Source of the DNA: an uncultured Erysipelotrichaceae bacterium
Lineage (GTDB): Bacteria > Bacillota_I > Bacilli_A > Erysipelotrichales > Erysipelotrichaceae
NCBI GenBank assembly: GCA_902786245.1
Contig: CADABS010000001.1
Location: 62,001-126,000, forward strand
Reading direction: 5' to 3'
DNA: 64,000 nucleotides
Below, one piece after another: positions 33,961 to 42,036 of the stretch. Position 1 is the first letter of the stretch. Each line of letters begins with the position of its first letter. The notes under the pieces are model-generated. The model saw only the letters and a program-made list of their open reading frames with translations, did no database searches and was not told the DNA's origin. The position numbers and the translations under genes are program-made.

Positions 33961-34388
33961 AGCATCTCCTCATTGCGGGGATCGCTGTCCTGCAGCCAGC
34001 GTACTGCCTTGCGCAGCAGAGAGGCATCATTGTCATAGGTGATCAGCGCCATGGCATCGATGAGTTTGGTCCAGCGGATCTCCGACACTTCCTCTTCCTG
34101 CGCTTTTTCAGTGCCGCCGGCAGGTCTGGCAAGGAAATAGACGACTTCTTTGCGTACGCCTTCGCGCGGATGATAGGTGGTCGTTTCCCGGAAACCGTCG
34201 ATGAACTCCGCTACCAGTCCGGTTTCTTCCAGGATTTCCCGGGCTGCAGTTTCATGTTCAGTCTCGCCTTTTTTGATATGTCCCTTCGGAAAGCACCAGT
34301 GTCCCTGATTCTGCCGAATGACAAGCGTATAGATACGGCCGTCCTGTTCTTTGATCATTACCGCACCGCATGACTTTTCGTGTTCCAT
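33957..34388 (-). CDS. Nudix hydrolase (Ap4A-hydrolase-like)
   Basis: A 143-residue Nudix protein with a complete box, GHIKKGETEHETAAREILEETG. The context CGAVMI...CFPKGH and the short length resemble bacterial diadenosine tetraphosphate hydrolases or RNA pyrophosphohydrolase-like enzymes. It starts the four-gene unit ending with rluB. A TATGAT -10 lies upstream near 34419, in the short gap after the TetM-NYN gene. Confidence 0.88.
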   Translation of the reverse strand: MEHEKSCGAVMIKEQDGRIYTLVIRQNQGHWCFPKGHIKKGETEHETAAREILEETGLVAEFIDGFRETTTYHPREGVRKEVVYFLARPAGGTEKAQEEEVSEIRWTKLIDAMALITYDNDASLLRKAVRWLQDSDPRNEEML

Positions 34389-34437
34389 AGCACTCCCCCG
34401 CTTTTCATGTATTCACTATCATACCATAAATCGGTAT

Positions 34438-36936
34438 TCAGCCCAGCACTTCGCTGATCTGTTTCTCCGCCAGCAGAACGCTCTGTTCCAGTTCCCTTGC
34501 GGACATCCGCAGTCCGCCATGGGCAAGCACGGCGTTCTGAATCAGACCGTCGCTCGTCGCTGCCCGGATGGCACAGCGGTCTTTGAGTTCCAGCGATATC
34601 CGCTCGATATAGCTGTCTGCGGTTTCATCCGCTCTGGTATAGACGATCTCCATATCGCCACGTTTCATCGAAGAGCCGGCATTGTCCTTGCGCCGGTATC
34701 CGTCAAAGACAAGGATCATCTTCTCATTGCGGAATGCCTGATAATTGTACAGCCGGTCGATCAGCCGTTCCCGGGCCGTGGATATATCGACCTTTGCCAG
34801 TTCACGCAGATCCTGCCAGTCATAGATCATGTTATAGCCGTCCACGATCAGACACCCGGGCTTATGCACCGCCGGCTTTGCCTTCGGCTTCCGCATTTCT
34901 TCCTGTTCCTTCTTCTTCGCCGTTTTCTTTTCCGTACTGCGGTTGTTGCCGAAGGTGGAATCAAATACGCGTTTGAGTTCTTCATTGGACACCCGGTGCC
35001 GTACCGGCGAAGAGGAAGATGAATGCGCTTCTTCCGTTTTCAGCTGCACATGCATATGTTCATCCGCCAGATTCCAGGGAACGATATACCCGCTGCCGTT
35101 GGCACAGAACACAGAATCCGGTGTCCGGAAGCGGTCCGCATCGGGATCATAGCCGACCGCATCGATGACGGTACTGGGATCCTGACAGACATCATATGCA
35201 CCCGGTTCCCAGGAAAAGACGCCTTTGCCATGGCTGTATGCCGCAAGATCCGAGGCATAGTTCATCAGCAGCCGCACCGCGCCGCTGCCGTGTACATAAA
35301 CAATGCCGTCCGCCGTTTCCGCTACCTCTGCACTGGCATGTATGCGCTCCATATCGTACAGGGCATGGCTCAAAGCATCCGCCGGTATCCGCAGGCTGTA
35401 GCTGCAGTACGGCTCCAGCAGGATGTTTTCGCTTTTATAGAGACCCTGGCGCAGTGCCCGCATGGCTGCCTGGCGGAAGTCGCCTGCTTCGGTATGCTTG
35501 AGATGTCCTCTGCCGGCAATCAGCGTAATGCGCAGATCGCTCAGCGGGCTGTTGGTCAGGATGCCCCGCAGCTTTGCCGTACGCAATGCTGAAAGGACAG
35601 AAGCCTGCCATGCTTCATTCATGACATCGCGGGGACATTCACTGTCAATGACCAGACCGCTGCCCCGCTGCAGCGGTGTCAGCCGCAGATGGACTTCCGC
35701 ATAATGGCGCAGTGGTTCAAAATGGCCGCTGCCGATGACTTCCCCGGCAATCGTCTCCGCATACAGGATCCTGCCCGGTCCGAAATCGACTGCGATGCCG
35801 CTGCGTTTTTCGATCGTATGCCGAAGAACCTCTTTCTGCATATCGCCCATGATCTGCACATAGAGATGTCTGCCGCTTTCATCCGTACTGATCTGCAGCT
35901 GCGGATCTTCGGTTTCGATCTGCCGGAAGATCCTTGTCAGTTTGAGAACATCCGCCCGGTCCGAGCACAGGATTTCATAGGTCATGCATGCACTCAGCAA
36001 TGCTTCTTTTTCATCTTCTTCAAAACCGAGGCCGCTGCCGGCATCCTTGGAAGATATGCCTTTGAGGGTGCAGATCATGCCGGCGGATACTTCATTCACC
36101 GCATCGAACCGGGTTCCGTTATAGATCCGCACCGCATCCGCTTTTTCATCTTCCGTGATCCTGTCCCGCACATGCAGGGTTCCGCCGGTCACCTTGATAT
36201 GGGTCAGACGGGTGCCGTCGGTATCCTGGGAGATCCGGTAGACCCTTGCCCCGAATTCTTCCGGATATTCCCGGTATCCGGCCTGGGCAGCAACCGTATC
36301 GAGCAGTGCATCGACATTCTGCCGCTTCAGAGCCGAACCGAAAATGACGGGAATGTACTTCCTTGCCGCAAATGCCTCCTGCAGCAGTCTTTCATCGATT
36401 TCTCCGCTTTCCAGATATGTTTCCAGCAGTTCTTCACTGCACATTGCCAGCTGCTCGGGATCCTGCGTATCCGCCCGCAGACAGGCGCTGCCGCATTTCT
36501 TCTGCAGTTCTAAAAGGATCTCTTCTTCGCTTCTGTAGCAGATATCCATCTTGTTCACAAAGATCATGCAGGGCACATTGTAATGTTCCAGACACCGCAG
36601 GATCGTTTCCGTATGGCTCTGGATGCCGTCCGGTCCGCTGATGACAAGCACTGCCAGATCAATGACCCGCAGGGTCCTTTCCATTTCCGATGAAAAGTCG
36701 ACATGGCCCGGCGTATCCAGGATCTGGATCGTCGTATCCTTCCAGGAAAGGCAGGCTTCCTTGGCATAGATCGTAATGCCACGCTCCCGTTCCTGCTCGT
36801 CATAATCCAGCAGGGAATCGCCGTGATCCACCCTGCCCCAGGACCGGATCGAACCGGCCAGATAGGACATCGCTTCTATACATGTTGTTTTTCCGGCATC
36901 GACGTGTGCCAGAACTCCGATCACCATATGTTTCAT
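34438..36936 (-). CDS. TetM-like ribosomal-protection GTPase fused to YacP/Rae1-type NYN endonuclease domain
   Basis: An 832-residue two-part protein. Residues 1-640 follow the EF-G-like layout of TetM/TetO: G1 HVDAGKT (11-17), RERGITI (51-57), G3 DTPGHVD (74-80), NKMD (128-131), then beta-barrel, III, IV and V domains without an EF-G-type insertion. A Lys-rich linker (about 655-693) leads to a NYN domain (694-832) of the YacP/Rae1 type. It has CLIVDGYNMIYDW (Asp699), LVFDGYRR, TRADETADSYIE (Asp770, Asp774) and ATSDGLIQ, the acidic residues of the metal site. Free-standing Rae1 cuts mRNA in the ribosomal A site. The fusion should deliver that activity to a ribosome with the GTPase bound. The G domain is clearly divergent from acquired tetracycline-resistance proteins, so resistance should not be assumed. 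No ribosome site precedes the ATG. Confidence 0.9.
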   Translation of the reverse strand: MKHMVIGVLAHVDAGKTTCIEAMSYLAGSIRSWGRVDHGDSLLDYDEQERERGITIYAKEACLSWKDTTIQILDTPGHVDFSSEMERTLRVIDLAVLVISGPDGIQSHTETILRCLEHYNVPCMIFVNKMDICYRSEEEILLELQKKCGSACLRADTQDPEQLAMCSEELLETYLESGEIDERLLQEAFAARKYIPVIFGSALKRQNVDALLDTVAAQAGYREYPEEFGARVYRISQDTDGTRLTHIKVTGGTLHVRDRITEDEKADAVRIYNGTRFDAVNEVSAGMICTLKGISSKDAGSGLGFEEDEKEALLSACMTYEILCSDRADVLKLTRIFRQIETEDPQLQISTDESGRHLYVQIMGDMQKEVLRHTIEKRSGIAVDFGPGRILYAETIAGEVIGSGHFEPLRHYAEVHLRLTPLQRGSGLVIDSECPRDVMNEAWQASVLSALRTAKLRGILTNSPLSDLRITLIAGRGHLKHTEAGDFRQAAMRALRQGLYKSENILLEPYCSYSLRIPADALSHALYDMERIHASAEVAETADGIVYVHGSGAVRLLMNYASDLAAYSHGKGVFSWEPGAYDVCQDPSTVIDAVGYDPDADRFRTPDSVFCANGSGYIVPWNLADEHMHVQLKTEEAHSSSSSPVRHRVSNEELKRVFDSTFGNNRSTEKKTAKKKEQEEMRKPKAKPAVHKPGCLIVDGYNMIYDWQDLRELAKVDISTARERLIDRLYNYQAFRNEKMILVFDGYRRKDNAGSSMKRGDMEIVYTRADETADSYIERISLELKDRCAIRAATSDGLIQNAVLAHGGLRMSARELEQSVLLAEKQISEVLG

Positions 36937-36944
36937 ACCAGAGT

Positions 36945-36950
36945 ATTATA
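36945..36950 (-). promoter_or_regulatory. -10 element of the TetM-NYN gene
   Basis: A perfect TATAAT lies 8 bases before the ATG and shares its first T with the pepF terminator T-run. The 5' leader would be about 2 nt. The -35 (TGGCAA at 17 bp) is weak and lies inside the terminator stem. Confidence 0.55.
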
Positions 36951-36976
36951 AAAAAACGGCGGCATGATTGCCACCG
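36951..36976 (-). terminator. Terminator of pepF
   Basis: CGGTGGC / GCCGCCG stem followed by a T-run on the minus strand, 10 bp after the pepF stop. Confidence 0.85.
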
Positions 36977-36986
36977 TTGTTATTTA

Positions 36987-38792
36987 TTACAGTCCCAGCG
37001 TATCCGCGATCTGCTCTGCTTCTTCGACCGCTGCAGCGAACTTCTTCAGTGCGGTTTCCACCGGTTCCGGTGTAGTCAGATCGACGCCGGCATGTTTCAG
37101 TTCATCCAGCGGATAGGCACTGCTGCCCATGGACAGGAATTCCAGATACTTCTGCACCGCCGCATCGCCGCCATGCAGGATCCTGTCGGCCAGCGCAACC
37201 GCTGCCGAATAGCCGGTCGCATAGACGTAGACATAGAACGGCCGGTAGAAATGCGGAATCCGCGACCATTCATAGCGGACCAGCGGATCGACCGTGAGAT
37301 CTTCGCCGAAGTAGGTACGGATCAGTTTCTCATACATCGCACAGAATACCGACGCATTGAGCGCTTCCCCTTTTTCGCACAGTTCATGGGCCTGCTTCTC
37401 GAATTCCGCAAACATTGTCTGCCGGTAGACCGTGCCCTTGAATCCTTCCATGACCTGGTTGAGCAGCACCAGACGTCTGGCCGGATCTTTTTCTTCTTTC
37501 AGCAGCGCTTCAATGAGCAGGTTCTCGTTGACCGTGGAAGCGACCTCCGCAACAAACAGCGAATAATCCGCATACTGCGGCGGCTGGTTCGCATTGGTAT
37601 GCCATGTGTGCATGGAATGGCCCATCTCATGGGCAATCGTCGAAACATCATTGAGACGTCCGGCAAAATTGGTCAGGATGTACGGATTGGAATCATAGCA
37701 TCCGGAAGAATAGGCACCGCCGCTCTTGCCTTTGTTGGGATATACATCGATCCAGCGGTCGCGGAACGCACCTCTGACCGTATCGCAGTATTTTTCACCC
37801 AGCGGCGCAACTGCCTTGAGAACAAGCTCCTGGGCCTGTTCATAGGTATATTTATCCTGGGAACCGGCTGTCAGAGGCATATATACATCGTAATAATGCA
37901 GATCATCCAGCTTCAGCAGTCTCTTCCGCAGCCGGACATAGCGGTACATCGTATCCATATGGGCATGCACGGTATTGATCAGATTGTCATAGACCGATAC
38001 CGGCAGCGCATCGGCCGCCATCATCATTTCTCTGGAAGAACCGTATCCCCGGACCCTGGCTTCTGCCGCAGACGTCTTCAGTACACCGGCATAGGCTGAC
38101 GCAAAGGTGTTTTCATGATGTTTGTAGCCTTCGTAATACTTCTCAAATGCATCCGCCCGCAGGACTCTGTCGGGATCTGTCTGCAGCAGGATGAATCCGG
38201 CATCGCTGACTTCGTGCAAATTGCCTTCGCTGTCTTTTGCATCTTCGTAGTACATATCCGCATCCATCAGGCTTTCCGATACCATCGAAGGCGTTGCCAG
38301 TGCTTCCGAGAAAGCTGCCAGCAGTCCTTCCTGTTCTTTGGAAAGCATATGCGGTTTACGTCTGAGCAGATCATGGAGATAGAAGCTGTAGTCCTGCAGC
38401 TTTTCACTGTCCGCGATCTCTTTCAGAACATCTTCGCCCAGACTCAGGATCTCCGGTTCGGCAAAGGCCGTCATCTCGCCCAGGGACGAATACTTCCCGT
38501 AGCAGCGCATGTACATCGACTGCGCCGCCGGATCGCGGGTATCTTCGCTGTGGCGCAGACTGGCATAGGTAAACAGCTTTGACATATGCCGGCTGGTGTC
38601 TGTCAGTCCCTGCAGATATGCAAGGATGGCATCGGCTTCATGCAGCTTTCCCTGCCATGCACTGAGCTTTGCGCACTCTGCGTCAATGCCGGCAAAATCG
38701 TCTTCCCATGCGGCGTCGGACGCATACATGGAAGTCAGATCCCACATGTACGCGGGATCCATGTCTTTTCTTTCTCTGATCGTTTCACTCAT
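36987..38792 (-). CDS. pepF: Oligoendopeptidase F (M3B)
   Basis: A 601-residue cytoplasmic zinc metallopeptidase. The M3 site is HEMGHSMHTWH with the further Glu in a helix after it (EVASTVNE). Length and the N-terminal helical domain (MWDLTSMYASDAAWEDDF) match PepF, which degrades oligopeptides of about 7-17 residues. It overlaps the end of the YjbR/EVE-like gene by 8 bases and ends at a strong terminator. Confidence 0.96.
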   Translation of the reverse strand: MSETIRERKDMDPAYMWDLTSMYASDAAWEDDFAGIDAECAKLSAWQGKLHEADAILAYLQGLTDTSRHMSKLFTYASLRHSEDTRDPAAQSMYMRCYGKYSSLGEMTAFAEPEILSLGEDVLKEIADSEKLQDYSFYLHDLLRRKPHMLSKEQEGLLAAFSEALATPSMVSESLMDADMYYEDAKDSEGNLHEVSDAGFILLQTDPDRVLRADAFEKYYEGYKHHENTFASAYAGVLKTSAAEARVRGYGSSREMMMAADALPVSVYDNLINTVHAHMDTMYRYVRLRKRLLKLDDLHYYDVYMPLTAGSQDKYTYEQAQELVLKAVAPLGEKYCDTVRGAFRDRWIDVYPNKGKSGGAYSSGCYDSNPYILTNFAGRLNDVSTIAHEMGHSMHTWHTNANQPPQYADYSLFVAEVASTVNENLLIEALLKEEKDPARRLVLLNQVMEGFKGTVYRQTMFAEFEKQAHELCEKGEALNASVFCAMYEKLIRTYFGEDLTVDPLVRYEWSRIPHFYRPFYVYVYATGYSAAVALADRILHGGDAAVQKYLEFLSMGSSAYPLDELKHAGVDLTTPEPVETALKKFAAAVEEAEQIADTLGL

Positions 38793-39753
38793 CGTTTTCT
38801 TCCTCCCCGGGATACAGTTTACTGATCTCTTCTCTGAGCGGCTGTGTCATATAGCGGGCACCGCGGATATTCGTGATGCCCAGTTCCTTCAGTCTTTTCC
38901 GGTCAATCTTTCCGTCTTTATACATGGCAATGCACTTCAGCCGGCACATCTGATCGATCTTCATCGGTTCATCATGTCTGCCTTTATAAGGCAGATTGCA
39001 TTCTGTCACGATGCATTTATAGCGGATGGAGCCGAACGGCATGCCATAGTAAATATAGACCAGATCGCCTTCCTGCGCATCAAAACTCTGTTTCCAGTAC
39101 AGCTGTTTTGATACGGAAAAGCCATGGTCCAGATCAAAGTATTTCGGATTGGCAGGGATGATCCATTCTTTTCTTTCGCCTTCACGCCGGCCTGCATGCG
39201 TCTGTACAGGTATGGATCCTGCAATCTGCGTATCGGTATATGTATCATCCAGCGGAATGCGCTGATACACGGTACGGCCATGGCGCACCGTCTCATACCG
39301 GCTGCTTCCGCCCTGTTTCATGCGGATCTCCAGAAACTCCATGCCGGTTTCTTCATCGGATACGATCCTGGCATCTCTGCTTTCATCCCCATATCCTTCT
39401 GACGCCAGCACGGCAGCGATCCGTTCCGACTGATCATAAGCATAGCGGACCTGATTGAAACAGGCTTCTGCAATCTCCTGCAGCTTTGCCATGTATTCTT
39501 CGCGGATCATTGCAGCGTAGGCACCTTTTGGGCCGGCCGCCCGCAATGCGATATACGGATCGCCTGTTTCCGCATCGTTTACTTCGCTGAAAATACGCAG
39601 ATCCGCACCGACGGTAATACGCGCCTCAAAAACACCGTGACCCAGCGGAAACACAAAGCACAGATTCCCGTTTTCATCTTTTCTGAAACCGTATGCCGCC
39701 ATGCGTTCTCTGTTTCCCCGCATCCGGCGCAGCAGCAGCCTGTCCTCATTCAT
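38785..39753 (-). CDS. YjbR/MmcQ-like plus EVE/PUA-like two-domain protein
   Basis: A 322-residue cytoplasmic protein. The first 105 residues resemble the MmcQ/YjbR DNA-binding-like fold, with GAYAAMIREEYMAKLQEIAEACF. The second half (about 190-322) looks like an EVE/PUA-type domain. It starts WIIPANPKYFDLDHGF, continues EGDLVYIYYG, and ends with TNIRGARYMTQPLREEI, typical of EVE proteins that bind modified bases. A nucleic-acid-binding role is inferred; I know no function. It overlaps pepF by 8 bases. TAGAAT lies 10 bases before its ATG and there is no good ribosome site. Confidence 0.6.
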   Translation of the reverse strand: MNEDRLLLRRMRGNRERMAAYGFRKDENGNLCFVFPLGHGVFEARITVGADLRIFSEVNDAETGDPYIALRAAGPKGAYAAMIREEYMAKLQEIAEACFNQVRYAYDQSERIAAVLASEGYGDESRDARIVSDEETGMEFLEIRMKQGGSSRYETVRHGRTVYQRIPLDDTYTDTQIAGSIPVQTHAGRREGERKEWIIPANPKYFDLDHGFSVSKQLYWKQSFDAQEGDLVYIYYGMPFGSIRYKCIVTECNLPYKGRHDEPMKIDQMCRLKCIAMYKDGKIDRKRLKELGITNIRGARYMTQPLREEISKLYPGEEENDE

Positions 39754-39771
39754 AACGATTCATATTCTACC

Positions 39772-39785
39772 ATTGTGTGAACAAT
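39772..39785. promoter_or_regulatory. Small palindrome in a divergent promoter region
   Basis: ATTGT/ACAAT arms spaced by four bases lie between the -10 boxes of two divergent genes, a plausible operator for an unknown regulator. Confidence 0.3.
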
Positions 39786-39837
39786 TGCGCATTTCCTTTT
39801 GAATTCTGTTATACTTTTGCGTATTGGAGAAAAAACT

Positions 39838-41325
39838 ATGGCAAAGAAAGCGTTTGATTCAAATAAGTACCTGGCTCTGCAGAGAGACAAGATTCTGGAA
39901 AGAATCAATATGTTCAGCGGCAAGCTCTATCTTGAATTCGGCGGCAAGATGTTTGAAGACTTCCATGCGTCAAGAGTCCTGCCGGGCTATGATCCCAACA
40001 ACAAGATCAAGCTGCTCACGGAACTCAAGGATCAGGTCGAACTGATCATCTGCATCAACGCGAATAATATTGAGCACACCAAGGCGCGGGGGGATCTGGG
40101 CATCTCGTATGACCAGGAAGTATTCCGTCTGGTCGATGCGCTGCGGGCACTGGATCTGTATGTCGGATCGGTCGTCATCACCCAGTATGCCCATCAGCCT
40201 TCGGTCGATATCTTCCGCAACCAGCTGACCAAGAGCGGCATCCACAGCTATCTGCACTATCCGATCAAGGGATATCCGACCGATGTCGATTACATCGTGT
40301 CGCCGGAAGGACTCGGCAAGAACCAGTATGTACCGACCGAAAGAAACCTGATCGTCGTGACGGCACCGGGTCCGGGCTCCGGAAAGATGGCTACCTGCAT
40401 TTCCCAGCTCTATCATGACCATGCCAACGGCATCACATCGGGCTATGCGAAGTTCGAAACCTTCCCGGTCTGGAACCTGCCTCTGCATCACCCGGTCAAC
40501 CTGGCCTATGAAGCAGCCACTGCCGATCTGGATGACATCAACATGATCGACCCGTATCATCTGGAAGCCTATGGCAAAACAGCCGTCAATTATAACCGTG
40601 ACATTGAGATCTTCCCGGTCCTGAACCGGATCATCACCCGGATCCTCAATGAATCCCCCTACAAATCACCGACTGACATGGGCGTCAATATGGTCGGCTA
40701 TGCGATCACCGATGAAGAAGCCGCGATCGAAGCATCCAAGGCGGAAATCATCCGCCGCTACTACCAGGCCCAGGTCGATGTCAAAAATGACAGGATCCCG
40801 GAAACAGCCGTCTCCCGGATCAAGCTGCTCATGAATGAAACATCGATCAGTCCGGATGACCGTACGGTCACGATCGCCGCCCGGAAAAAAGCAGAAGAAT
40901 CAGGCGAACCGGCAATGGCCCTGCAGCTCAGTGACGGACGCATCGTCACCGGCCGCACATCCTCGCTGTTCGGTCCTTCCGCAGCCGTCATCATCAACGC
41001 GATCAAGGCGCTGGGAAATATCGATAAAGATACGCATCTGATCGAACCGGAATATGTCAAGCCGATCCAGGAACTCAAAGTCAACAACCTCGGCAACCGC
41101 AATCCCCGTCTCCATTCCGACGAGCTGCTGATTGCTCTGGCCATTGCGGCAATGACCAATCCCGCCACAAGGATCGCCATGGAACAGCTTTCCAAGCTCA
41201 AGGGATCGGAAGCCCACTGCACCGTCATCCTGCCGCTGGAAGATGCCAATGTCTTCCGCAAGCTCGGTGTCAATGTCACCTTCGACCCGGTCTACCAGCG
41301 CAAGAATCTCTATCATCCCAAGTAA
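39838..41325 (+). CDS. DUF1846 (UPF0371) family protein
   Basis: A 495-residue cytoplasmic protein belonging to DUF1846. Recognisable segments are [18 protein letters not shown] at the start, [21 protein letters not shown] (a P-loop-like motif) and [19 protein letters not shown]. The family has structures but no firm biochemical role; nucleotide binding is plausible. The start at 39838 follows GGAGA; an upstream in-frame ATG lacks a ribosome site. TATACT at 39810 is the likely -10. A GC-rich terminator follows. Confidence 0.93.
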   Translation: MAKKAFDSNKYLALQRDKILERINMFSGKLYLEFGGKMFEDFHASRVLPGYDPNNKIKLLTELKDQVELIICINANNIEHTKARGDLGISYDQEVFRLVDALRALDLYVGSVVITQYAHQPSVDIFRNQLTKSGIHSYLHYPIKGYPTDVDYIVSPEGLGKNQYVPTERNLIVVTAPGPGSGKMATCISQLYHDHANGITSGYAKFETFPVWNLPLHHPVNLAYEAATADLDDINMIDPYHLEAYGKTAVNYNRDIEIFPVLNRIITRILNESPYKSPTDMGVNMVGYAITDEEAAIEASKAEIIRRYYQAQVDVKNDRIPETAVSRIKLLMNETSISPDDRTVTIAARKKAEESGEPAMALQLSDGRIVTGRTSSLFGPSAAVIINAIKALGNIDKDTHLIEPEYVKPIQELKVNNLGNRNPRLHSDELLIALAIAAMTNPATRIAMEQLSKLKGSEAHCTVILPLEDANVFRKLGVNVTFDPVYQRKNLYHPK

Positions 41326-41330
41326 TACAG

Positions 41331-41352
41331 AGCCGGCACATGCCGGCTTTTC
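41331..41352 (+). terminator. Terminator of the DUF1846 gene
   Basis: AGCCGGC / GCCGGCT stem with a 4-base loop followed by TTTTCT. Confidence 0.85.
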
Positions 41353-41357
41353 TCATA

Positions 41358-41381
41358 ATAAAAGCAGAAACTCAGTTCTGC
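41358..41381 (-). terminator. Terminator of tdk
   Basis: GCAGAA / TTCTGC on the minus strand followed by TTTTATTAT; the stem includes the last tdk codons. Confidence 0.7.
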
Positions 41382-41950
41382 TCATCTTCCTTCCGCAGCT
41401 TTCCCTGCAGGAAATGTTTCCGGCACAGGGCAATATACTCATCATTGGCCCCCAGCATGATCTGCGTTCCTTCCCGGACGATGCCATTGGCATTGTAGCG
41501 GGCATTGCAGGTCGCTTTCTTTCCGCACCAGCAGACCGTCTTGACTTCACGGATCTCATCGCAGATGGCCAGAAGACGCTGGCTGCCCTCAAACAGATTG
41601 TTCTGAAAGTCTGCCCGCAGACCATAGCACAGTACCGGTACATTCAGGTCATCGACGATATGGGCAAGGAAATCGATCTGTTCCTTTTTCGCAAACTGGA
41701 TCTCATCGACGATCACCGCATCATATTTCTGCAGTTCCTCACCGCTCATTGCGCATATATCGCTGAGCAGAACACATTCTTTCTGCAGACCGATCCGGGA
41801 ACGGATGATCCGGTTTCCGTCTCTGCTGTCAATATCCGTTTTGGCCAGAAGCGCGTTCTGACCGCGTTCGCTGTAATTATAATGCGCCATCAGCGCATTT
41901 GCCGTCTTTGAGCTGCCCATGGCTCCGTAATAGAAATATAGCTTTGCCAT
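41372..41950 (-). CDS. tdk: Thymidine kinase
   Basis: A 192-residue type II thymidine kinase (thymidine to dTMP, salvage). The P-loop is YYGAMGSSKTANAL and the Walker-B-like segment VIVDEIQF. The lasso domain has VCWCGKKATCNARYN with zinc cysteines. The start at 41950 follows AGGAGG; the extra upstream codons contain the ribosome site itself. Single-gene unit, divergent from pepT. Confidence 0.96.
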   Translation of the reverse strand: MAKLYFYYGAMGSSKTANALMAHYNYSERGQNALLAKTDIDSRDGNRIIRSRIGLQKECVLLSDICAMSGEELQKYDAVIVDEIQFAKKEQIDFLAHIVDDLNVPVLCYGLRADFQNNLFEGSQRLLAICDEIREVKTVCWCGKKATCNARYNANGIVREGTQIMLGANDEYIALCRKHFLQGKLRKEDEQN

Positions 41951-42036
41951 AAAACCTCCTTGCACTGAGTGTCATTTTACCATGAACTTCCGCAGAACCG
42001 CCATGGTATAATGTTCGGCAGTAAAGAGGTGCTGAC

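Noticed and set aside
34438-36936. Tetracycline-resistance determinant
   Set aside because: The G domain is TetM-like but distant, and the fused NYN domain points to a ribosome factor. Resistance would need a phenotype; I do not call a tet gene.
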